A DNA stretch of 19,211 bases from Chrysochromulina tobinii (Eukaryota; Haptophyta; Prymnesiales; Chrysochromulinaceae), in contig JWZX01001571.1 in NCBI GenBank assembly GCA_001275005.1, positions 1-19,211 of the forward strand. Direction: 5' to 3'. This document shows, piece by piece, positions 8,917-16,187 of this stretch (positions are counted from its first letter, which is position 1; every line of letters starts with the position of its first letter). A program made the position numbers and the translations under genes. The notes beneath the pieces are model-generated. The model was not told where the DNA came from. It worked only from the letters and a program-made list of their open reading frames with translations, and ran no database searches.

Positions 8917-10330
8917 TCATTCTAGCTGCTCGTGATCGAGCTCAAGCGCCGTGGCCCCATCAAGGTGCATGCTCTCGTGCGCGCTCTCGTGTGCGAGCCC
9001 GGCTACGCCACCCTCGCCTAGCGCGGAGCCCGCAGCGTCCGCGGAGAGGGTCACGCCGTCACCATCCGAAAGCGTCACCTCGCCTACGAGGGTCATGCCG
9101 CCTAAGCTGACGGCGCCACCCACGGCGATGGTGACGCAGCTGCCGTCCTCACTAAGGGCAATGCTGCTGCCGTCCGCGGACATGGCCACAGTCCCCCCCG
9201 TCCGTGAGCGCGCCGCCGCCATCGTCTCCATCGTAACCGTCGCCACCATCGTCGCCGTCGCCGTCGCCGCCGCCGCTCATCACGTAACCTACCGCGATGG
9301 ATGGCGTTAGAAAGACGGGTTGCGGCGGCTGCGGCGGCTCAATCACCTGGGAGCCGCCGGCACCTCCTAGCAGGTTGGCAATGGCGGAGGAGACGACGCC
9401 AGCGGCTGCCGCTGAGGCGCCAACTACGACGGCCGCCTCGTGTGGCACGGCTGGTAGCTGCAAGGCCGCCGTGCTCGAATCGGCAACTGCCACCACGGTG
9501 ATCGTTACCGCCTCTGCTGAGCTGGCTTCCGCAGCGTCCGCAGTATCCGCAGTGTCCGTCGCGTCCGCAGCGTCGTCCGCCGCGTCCACCTCATCGGTCG
9601 GAGTCGACACGCCGCCAAGGGAGCCTCCGTGGGCGCCGCCGCCGTTGGCGCCGCCGTGGGCAGGCAGCTTGGGCCGCCGCTGCACCTGCCGCCTCTTGCA
9701 CTGGCGGCACACCGCCACCTGCCTTTTCGAGATGTAGAACCACTCGCTGGTCACGGGCATCAACCGCTCGCCCACATGGTCAGGCTTGTCGCAGAGCTTC
9801 CAACGCGTCGTGTTCTCGCTCACCTCGCGCACGTGCTTTGAGTCGCGCCGCATGAGCCGCGGCGCGCGACCGTCCTCCGACAGCCCAGGATACGATGCGA
9901 GCGACCCGCCGTCGCCTCCCTGCGCCGCCTCCGCCGACATCGACGCAATCGGGCCGCCAACGCCGCCGCCACCGTCATCGACAGCAGTGATGGGTTTTCC
10001 GTCTCCCGGTGGGTCGTTCGCGGCATGGGCCGGCCCGGCGGCGCCGCGCAGATTGTTGAAGCACGCCTCATGCCACAAGCCGCCCAGCGCCTCGATCAGC
10101 TTCGCGCCCTTGCCGAGCTCCTCGCCGCACCCCCTGCACTTTTCATACTTCTCGTCAGTCTGCCGGTGGCGGCTGTGAGCTGGTTTAGGTCGCTTGGGCT
10201 TGGGCTCCTCAAATGATGAGGTGCCAGGAAAGAACGTTGCAACGTCAATTGGATGGTGTTCCGCCGGCCCCGTGTTGAACTGCCTTTGAGCAATTGAGGC
10301 GGACGTGGGTGGTGGGACCTGGGACGACAC
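8917..10330 (-). CDS. LIM-like zinc-binding protein, frame change
   Basis: The frame from 10330 down to about 9290 encodes a basic stretch (EEPKPKRPKPAHSRHR, a possible nuclear signal), then half of a LIM-type finger: Cys65 and Cys68, 18 residues, His87 and Cys90 (C-x2-C-x18-H-x2-C). The second LIM half is not seen directly after it. A second Cys/His cluster lies at 180-211 (C180, H185, C208, C211) and is followed by a basic run. Asp/Ala/Thr repeats and Gly/Asp-rich sequence come next. The reading then changes frame and continues as VAMSADGSSIALSEDG down to the TGA at 8917. A 67-nt GT-AG intron (9226-9292) or one surplus base in the seven-C run at 9193-9199 would both restore the frame. The first codon at 10330 is GTG, with an in-frame TAA upstream and no ATG between, so a 5' exon is missing. 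A nuclear scaffold or DNA-associated role is a guess. Confidence 0.6.
9226..9292 (-). other. Candidate 67-nt GT-AG intron
   Basis: On the minus strand the donor GCG/GTAGGT at 9292 and the acceptor GATGGAG ending at 9226 bound 67 nt. Removing it keeps codon phase 0 and joins the zinc-finger exon to the frame that ends at 8917. The stretch is made of GGCGAC repeats and lacks a pyrimidine tract, so a one-base indel in the C run at 9193-9199 is an equal alternative. Confidence 0.35.
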
Positions 10331-10582
10331 GGGGAACCGCTCTGTGTCCCCTGCACCTATGATGGTATGAAAATGGTTGCGACTTGCGCTCTCTTAAGCG
10401 CATGCCGCATCAATCAAAAGCTGTAACTCCCGCAGACGAGCGTACAGCCCTACTCTAGCTACGTCCCGTTCACACTGAATCTCCCTGTCGTTTTTCACTG
10501 GCATGGGCGATGGCGCTGGCGCTCACGCTCCTGCATGCTGTGCCTGCTGGTCTGCCGCTGCTGCAGCCGCGGTCTAGCACTC

Positions 10583-13063
10583 TCACGAATGCATCCGCTT
10601 GCGCTCTCGGGGTCCGTCTGTCGTAGTTTGTTTCGCCCGCTTTGAGCGCTGTTGCGCAGGCGAAGCCTCACTCACCGCCTGTTCTGCCACTCTTGACATC
10701 TTGGCCTCCACCTCCGCCGACTGTGCTGCTGCACCTTCGCCTGCGGCTGGCGCCTCTGAAGCCGTGCTCGCATCCGGGAGCGGCCGGTGCTGCGCACCGC
10801 ACGACCCATGGTCAAAAATCGAGGACAGCAGCTGCTTGGTGAGGCAGACACCGGTGAAGTATGTGCGCGGGGTGCGCCACACAATGCGCGAGTCATCCCA
10901 CTCGTTGGCTGTGACTCGCCAGCCATCCACATAGGATGGGATCGCAACCGTGTTCGGGCCCGGACGGAAGAGGCAGAAGTCTGCGGCACCAGGCAGAGCC
11001 GTCTTCTCCGTCACGACGCGCTTGCGCACATAAATCCCAGCACGCAGGAGACGATTAAAAGGACCCAGCGCATCGATGGCTGGGTTCAGATGCACGCGCA
11101 GCGTGAGCACGAGGATCGTGCACGCGGTCAGGAGCATCGGCAGGCGCAGGACCACTTCGCCGGCCTTGAGCACGCCGGGGTCCTTGGTGCCATAGTACAT
11201 CGACCGAAGGGCGTCGCGGTGAGGCGAGCCCTTGGTGATGTACAAGCCCAGCTCGGAAAAGCAACCGCCGTCGATCTCGTCGAGGCGCTGGAGGGCAACG
11301 GCGAGGTCGGCGAGCACTGTGCCGGGCGCAATGGCGGCGAGGGCGCGGAAGGCGCCAACCTGCCGCTCCGACGCATCCGTCTGCAGGCCATGCGGCCGGC
11401 CGAGCAGCGCACGGCAGTTCAACCCGGGCGGGTTCTGCGCCACCTTGAAGCCGCTGAGTTTGCTGCCTACATATGAGCCGCCTGCGCCACCGCTGCCACC
11501 GCACTCTTTGGGCGCTGCGGCACGCAGCACCATTTCGAGCCGCGACGCGGCCTCGGCCATCGAATCGCCCCAGCGAACACCATCACCGGTGCTGTTGAGC
11601 ACGCCGATTTCGAAGGGCATTCCACCGAAAACCCGACCATCGGGCGGAACGCCTTTGATAGGCCTCTGAAGATGCACGGGCTCAATGTACAGCCACAGAT
11701 CCGAGATCTTGGCCAGCTGCTCGAGCTCCTGGGCCGATAGCCAGGTCTGCGGCTGCACGACATTGGTGTAGAGAGACGCAACCGCCCCGCCTCGGATGCC
11801 AGCATTGATCCGATCCAGGTAGGTGCGCATGCACTGCTGCGCTTCCTCGACGCGGTCGCGCTCATCCAAGGGCAACCCACCATGCTTCATCGGCGCCCCA
11901 CCTGCCTCACGCAGAGTCGTGTAGGCATCGATGAGGGCGCGCCACACGCGGCCGCGGCGCGTGCCGCCCTCCCCCGGCTCGAAAATCGGCGCGCTGTCAG
12001 CTGCCTTGAGCTCCTTGTCCTTGCGTGTGCGCAGGTGCTCCACGGCCGCCTCGCCCGTGGCATCCTCTGGATCCAGATCCAGGTAGCCGCCAGCCACGAG
12101 GCCGCGCAGGCTACCGTTGTTGTCGCGTGTGCGCAGCGCATTGATCACGTCCACGACCTCGGTGAAGATCGCCGAGGTGCAGATGCTTGCCTCGTCGCGG
12201 TTGAGGGCATCGCGGAGGGCGCCGGTGAGGCGGAGGATGAGGAGCTCGAGCGAGCGCGCGCGGCACGCGCACAGCTTGGCCACCGCCTCTTGAAGCACCG
12301 GCGGATACGAGTGGAGATTTCGGATCAGATTACACAAGCCTCCGCGCACGTGCTCGGCGTGCAGCTCGAGCGCACCATTTGAGCATGCGTCGTGCTGCAC
12401 CACAAGCTCTTGAATGTGGTGCACCTCAGCAGCTAAGCGTGTCGCCTGCAGGCCCTCCAGGGCGCGCCACACGCGGCCGCGGCGCGTGCCGCCCTCCCCC
12501 GGCTCGAAAATCGGCGCGCTGTCAGCTGCCTCGAGCTCCTTGCGCGTGCGCAGGTGCTCCACGGCCGCCTCGCCCGTGGCATCCTCTGGATCCAGATCCA
12601 GGTAGCCGCCAGCCACGAGGCCGCGCAGGCTACCGTTGTCGTCGCGCTTCAGCAGCGCATTGATCACGTTCTGCACCTCGGTGAAGATCGCCGAGGTGCA
12701 GATGCTTGCCTCGTCGCGGTTGAGCGCATCGAAGAGGGCGCCGGTGAGGCGGAGGATGAGGAGCTCGAGCGAGCGCGCGCGGCACGCGCACAGCTTGGCC
12801 ACCGCCTCTTGAAGCACCGGCGGATACGAGTGGAGATCTCGGATCAGATTACTCCAGCCTCCGCGCACGTTCTCGGCGTGCAGCACGTACTGGCGCAGCG
12901 GCTTGATGGCGGCACCGCCACCTGGCACCAGCATCAGCTCCTTGAGCTCCTGCACACCAGTGCGCTCGCACTGGTCCGCGGCGCGGATGAGCGCACTGAT
13001 AGCGAGCGCGTCGACGCTCGCGAGCGCGTCCTCCTCGCCAGCTACGCGCACAGGCCGCGGCAT
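10583..13063 (-). CDS. Large unrecognised protein with two tandem 143-residue repeats
   Basis: I do not recognise this family. From the ATG at 13063 the product has 826 residues; the frame also has an ATG at 13225, but that extension would translate a simple TGCATGCA repeat, so 13063 is preferred. Residues 60-202 and 233-377 are near-identical repeats (about 92%), each with RGG.(S/C)NLIR, HSYPPVLQEAVAKL, LRLTGAL, AIFTEV and GGYLDLDPEDATG. They are mostly helical in character, perhaps armadillo- or HEAT-like. A weaker resemblance (VQELKELM against IQELVVQH) just before each suggests the repeat unit is longer, near 174 residues. The C-terminal half (380-750) is a separate region with GVPPDG, GGMPFEIGVLN, one hydrophobic stretch (635-657) and YVDGWRVTANEWDD. 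The tail is basic (RSKRAKQ, RERKRMHS), a possible nuclear signal. The gene appears intronless, and third positions are GC-rich. Confidence 0.85.
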   Translation of the reverse strand: MPRPVRVAGEEDALASVDALAISALIRAADQCERTGVQELKELMLVPGGGAAIKPLRQYVLHAENVRGGWSNLIRDLHSYPPVLQEAVAKLCACRARSLELLILRLTGALFDALNRDEASICTSAIFTEVQNVINALLKRDDNGSLRGLVAGGYLDLDPEDATGEAAVEHLRTRKELEAADSAPIFEPGEGGTRRGRVWRALEGLQATRLAAEVHHIQELVVQHDACSNGALELHAEHVRGGLCNLIRNLHSYPPVLQEAVAKLCACRARSLELLILRLTGALRDALNRDEASICTSAIFTEVVDVINALRTRDNNGSLRGLVAGGYLDLDPEDATGEAAVEHLRTRKDKELKAADSAPIFEPGEGGTRRGRVWRALIDAYTTLREAGGAPMKHGGLPLDERDRVEEAQQCMRTYLDRINAGIRGGAVASLYTNVVQPQTWLSAQELEQLAKISDLWLYIEPVHLQRPIKGVPPDGRVFGGMPFEIGVLNSTGDGVRWGDSMAEAASRLEMVLRAAAPKECGGSGGAGGSYVGSKLSGFKVAQNPPGLNCRALLGRPHGLQTDASERQVGAFRALAAIAPGTVLADLAVALQRLDEIDGGCFSELGLYITKGSPHRDALRSMYYGTKDPGVLKAGEVVLRLPMLLTACTILVLTLRVHLNPAIDALGPFNRLLRAGIYVRKRVVTEKTALPGAADFCLFRPGPNTVAIPSYVDGWRVTANEWDDSRIVWRTPRTYFTGVCLTKQLLSSIFDHGSCGAQHRPLPDASTASEAPAAGEGAAAQSAEVEAKMSRVAEQAVSEASPAQQRSKRAKQTTTDGPRERKRMHS
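11934..12365. repeat. Intragenic duplication, copy 2
   Basis: This 432-bp block matches 12459-12884 almost base for base. It differs at about 20 positions plus a 6-bp insertion (adding Lys-Asp). It encodes the second repeat of the 826-residue protein. Confidence 0.95.
12459..12884. repeat. Intragenic duplication, copy 1
   Basis: This 426-bp block is the partner of 11934-12365, with a 93-bp unique spacer between them. Repeat edges are abrupt: the copies share AGGGCGCGCC at one end and CTCGGCGTGCAGC at the other, then diverge completely. Confidence 0.95.
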
Positions 13064-13316
13064 CGTGGCAGGCGTCCGATGACAGTGTGCTGTAGGTGGC
13101 TCGGCGCGAACTCGAAGGCCCCACTGTCTGCTTGCATGCATGCATGCAAGCATGCATGCAAGCAGCGCTCTTGCCTTTTGAAGGCCAGCGCGCCATCTGG
13201 TGCATGCATCCGCCTGTGCGCGCATGCATCGGGCAGTGGCATCGGCTGGATGTCGTCATCCGAAGGCCTTACACAAGGACAGCCATGTTGCACCGGAGCG
13301 GTCTGTGGGCTACGAG
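13064..13316. promoter_or_regulatory. Divergent promoter with TGCATGCA cluster
   Basis: This 253-bp gap separates two start codons facing away from each other. It contains the perfect 20-bp palindrome CTTGCATGCATGCATGCAAG at 13131-13150, continued by GCATGCATGCAAG to 13162, a further TGCATGCA at 13201 and GCATGCA at 13222. Such GCATGCA cores are bound by AP2- or B3-type factors in other eukaryotes; a binding role here is inferred. Confidence 0.5.
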
Positions 13317-14359
13317 ATGCAGCAGGGTTCACGCCATGGAAAAAAGACGACAAGGTTTGGGAAAGTGGTTGCGGTGCCATGTTCACACCGAAAGGTCCCT
13401 ATCGACCCTATCCCACCGAGACCCAATTATGAACTCGGGAGGGAGCTCCCCGCCGACTTGGGCGGTGAACCCCCGAATGGGCAAGTGAATGCCAGGCAGG
13501 TCAACCCGAATGAGGTTGAACGGAGGGCTGCTGCTGAGCGCTCGCTCTCGCTTCGTGTGACGCAAATGGTGGGCGCCCGTCCAGCGCCAGTGCTAGGCAG
13601 CGCCGCGCCCGACAGCAGCTGTGGCTATTCACAGCAGCTAATGCCGATGGGCTATCCGCCACCGCCGGATTATTACCAGCATTGTCCGGCCGCCGCTGGT
13701 CCGCCGTTGCCGGGCTACTACCCGCAAGGTCCGATCGCTGCCGGCTCAGCCGTGAGGACCGTGTACAACAATCGGCCGCAGAGCCCGGGGCCGTCGGCTC
13801 TGAGCCGCTCGCAGCAGTCCTTGATGGCTCCCGCGGGCGCTCCCGCTGGTGCTCCAAAGAGGACGGTTCAGCGCTGCTCAAGGACATGGGCGCCACGCCC
13901 GACTGGAGCGTCATCGCTAACTTCACGCGGCAGGCGCCCTGCTGGTGCCTGGCCAACCCGCACACGCACCGCATGGTCGCACGCCTCGGGGACGCAAGTG
14001 CGGTGGTCGAGCATGTGATCAACAAGGAGCTGCACGCAGTGCTCAGTGGATCGCCGGAGGGCTCGAGGGCACACAGCATGCGCGACGCGCACTTTGCGTG
14101 GATGGGCGGCGTGTGCGTCTTCCTCCCAAAAGGAGCCTCCGCGCGCCCACTCCTCAAGCTGCGAACGTCCGCCATCGAAGGGCGAGCGATCCCGGTCGAT
14201 CTCCCGATCGAGCTCAAGGAGGCGAGCGTGACGGAGGCGGAGTGGGCGTGCATCGCGGAGCAGCTCCAGGCCGAGCGGCGCGCGCACCTCTGCCACCAGT
14301 GCCCGTGGTACGAGGCATCCACACCTGACAAGTACACCGCCGGCCCTGGTGAAGAGTAA
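13317..14359 (+). CDS. Unrecognised Pro/Tyr-rich protein, likely two exons
   Basis: I do not recognise this gene. Two frames must be joined: 13317-13751 and 13862-14359 give 310 residues. Exon 1 (145 residues) starts with MQQGSRHGKKTTRFGKVVAV, is basic, and ends Pro/Tyr-rich (GYPPPPDYYQHC, GPPLPGYYPQG). Exon 2 (165 residues) is more ordered, with TPDWSVIANFTRQAPCWCL, VVEHVINKELHAVL, HFAWMGGVCVFLPKG and, near the end, a CHQCPW pair of cysteines. Third positions in exon 2 are strongly G or C, which supports this strand over the antisense open frame. A candidate intron at 13752-13861 (GCC/GTGAGG to AAAGAG/GAC) joins the frames in phase 0; an acceptor at 13882 would also work. An ATG at 13224 is an alternative start. 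Function is unknown. Confidence 0.6.
13752..13861 (+). other. Candidate 110-nt GT-AG intron
   Basis: The donor GTGAGG is close to the eukaryotic consensus. The acceptor AG at 13860-13861 restores the GC3-rich downstream frame. The frame that would be read without splicing stays open through most of the interval, so retention or a different acceptor cannot be excluded. Confidence 0.45.
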
Positions 14360-15106
14360 GACGCCAAGCCAGGCGCGTGAAGCGCATCCGTGACCACGAT
14401 CAGTCCCTCGCGTGCCTCCCTGACGAGGTACTGCGGCGGCGCCTCATGTAGGGACGCGTCGGCGAGGATCGACGACGCCGCGAGCATCGAGGGTAAGGTC
14501 ATGGAGCTATCGTTCATGCTTGCTTGGGAGTGTGCTGGCTCGTCTGCGGTTCACATGAATCATTCATGATTGCGGGTTTTGTGACTGGCTGATTGCGGTA
14601 CTCTGTGATGTGAATCCATATGAAGCTCAAATGATTGACTCGGTCCGACAAAGACATGGATACAAGTGGCGACGACGTTTCTGACAGTCACACTTAAGTC
14701 ACACTCACGACTCAGACACACAGTGTGATGTCTGATGACCATCTAACACTGCAAGGAGACCGCGAGATAGGAAGACACGGAGACACGCTTTTTGCTTTAT
14801 GATTCCCCGTTCTCATCAGCACGCTGCCGCGCGGCGCACGCACAAGAAAAGACTCAGCACAGGTCCACAACAGGCACATGTACGAGTATTACACCGGAGC
14901 AAACCGAAACCCCCAGCACTCGCTGCACACATAGACATACGATATGTTCGCTCTTTGCATGCTTAGAAAAGTGCTCGCGGCCATCTTCACCGCCCTCGCC
15001 GCGCATCTCTTCGACGGCACAAGACTCTTCAAAGACTCTTTGAAGGAGAAGGGCCGAGAGAGGCAGCAGAGCCCTCGCGCAGTCTCACAACAGTCTCACG
15101 AGCGCA
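14360..15106. other. Convergent intergenic region with hairpins
   Basis: This lies between two converging 3' ends. No coding frame is credible. Three perfect inverted repeats are present: CATGAAT-C-ATTCATG (14554-14568), TCAGACA-10 nt-TGTCTGA (14712-14735) and CTTCAAAGA-C-TCTTTGAAG (15027-15045). It is less GC-rich than the genes. Confidence 0.55.
15027..15045. other. 9-bp perfect inverted repeat near gene end
   Basis: CTTCAAAGA, one central base, then TCTTTGAAG form a near-perfect 19-bp palindrome, 62 bp beyond the stop codon of the TLC gene. A transcript could not fold tightly with a one-base loop, so a protein-bound site or a smaller hairpin is more realistic. An overlapping direct repeat AAGACTCTT sits at 15021 and 15032. 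Confidence 0.5.
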
Positions 15107-15970
15107 TCACGGCTTCTCCTTAAGCTTCTTCTTCTTGGACGGCGAGACCATGCTGCGCATGAGGGAGAACCAATAGAGATTCAGCATGACCGGGAGCGGC
15201 GTTGAGGACGCCGCCATCGCGAGCGTGAACCATGTGGTATGGCTCCAATCAAACCCATACCAGAAGGCCATGAAGAGAGGGATCGGTAGGATGCGGAGAA
15301 CGAGAAAGCTCAGCGAGAAGAGCGCATTCGCGGCGGCGAACTTGGCGCCGTGCCCCGCGTTGAACTTGATGAGCAGCGTGCGGCAGTTGAGGAAGATGTT
15401 GGAGCCCTCGGACAGGAGAAACCATGCGATGAAGACGGTGGCAATATTCGTGTGAAGGCCGATGGGCCAGATCAACATCGACAAGATGTGGTGGCCCCAG
15501 ATCTGCACATACATCGGAAGCTTCATACTTGAAATCATCGCCTTTCGGAAAACGAGCAGCAGGGCGCAGTCAAAGGTCATGTACCCAACGGCCGCGCCAG
15601 TGGCACACCACATGTGGAAGGGTGCTGGCAGGTACAAGGCCATGGCAGGCTCAGCTAACGCAGCTTCCGTGAGGATTCGGCAAGGACGCCATGCGAGGGG
15701 CGCCACGACGAACGCTGGCCACCATTCCGCCACATTCTTCGGCACAGATACTGCCTTCCATGGTGACTCCTTGACCATCGCTTCCCAAGAGGCCGGGAGG
15801 AGGAGCGGCAGCAGCACTCGTGAGAGAATCACGACTGCAAAGCATCCGAACATTGAAAAAGTCCACCACCACAGGAACGCGTCCCAGTGCGCTTCATAAG
15901 TCGCCGGAAAGTCACCGTTGGATGGCGTGTAGACGAAGTACCCCTCGCCAGTGCGCTGCGCTCCGGGCAT
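15107..15970 (-). CDS. TLC-domain (TLCD4/TMEM56-like) membrane protein
   Basis: The 287-residue product has several hydrophobic segments (about 31-58, 120-142, 162-188, 212-240 and 243-270) and the signature of the TRAM/LAG1/CLN8 domain: GYMTFDCALLL, then the His pair in IWGHHILSM (His160-His161), then FLLSEGSNIFLNCRTLL (184-200), which matches the family pattern of an acidic residue followed by N..R. TLC proteins handle sphingolipids or other membrane lipids in the ER or plasma membrane. This one lacks the homeobox and the longer Lag1 motif of ceramide synthases, so a TLCD-type lipid regulator is more likely than a synthase. The tail SKKKKLKEKP is strongly basic and cytosolic in character. 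The start is the ATG at 15970; an in-frame TAA lies upstream. It is intronless. Confidence 0.85.
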   Translation of the reverse strand: MPGAQRTGEGYFVYTPSNGDFPATYEAHWDAFLWWWTFSMFGCFAVVILSRVLLPLLLPASWEAMVKESPWKAVSVPKNVAEWWPAFVVAPLAWRPCRILTEAALAEPAMALYLPAPFHMWCATGAAVGYMTFDCALLLVFRKAMISSMKLPMYVQIWGHHILSMLIWPIGLHTNIATVFIAWFLLSEGSNIFLNCRTLLIKFNAGHGAKFAAANALFSLSFLVLRILPIPLFMAFWYGFDWSHTTWFTLAMAASSTPLPVMLNLYWFSLMRSMVSPSKKKKLKEKP

Positions 15971-16187
15971 CTTGGTCGCTGACCGCGTGACCCGGCGCAA
16001 GGACCGGCGTTAACTCGTCTCAAAGTCTGATGAAAAAAACGAGAAGAGAGGCACCTTGCATGCAAGCGAGGAGGGCGCTCTGATATAGGGTCACATTCTG
16101 TAAGTAACTGTCCAAGTACGAGAGGAACTCGCTCACCTTTCTATTTCGGGATAAGTCTTCGTGACCGAGCCCGCGCCCCGGCCGGCC
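15971..16187. promoter_or_regulatory. Divergent promoter, TLC and RanBPM genes
   Basis: This 217-bp gap between opposing start codons contains the perfect palindrome CTTGCATGCAAG at 16055-16066, the same core as in the 13064-13316 promoter. On the + strand an ATG at 16030 opens a 17-codon upstream ORF ending at 16083 that covers the palindrome. Confidence 0.5.

Noticed and set aside
12554-13432. 292-codon frame on the plus strand
   Set aside because: It is antisense to the duplicated repeat and runs through the TGCATGCA tract; its internal repeat only mirrors the true one.
13501-14517. 338-codon ATG-started frame on the minus strand
   Set aside because: Opposite-strand exon 2 shows clear third-position GC bias, while this frame is Ser/Ala/Arg-rich and featureless.
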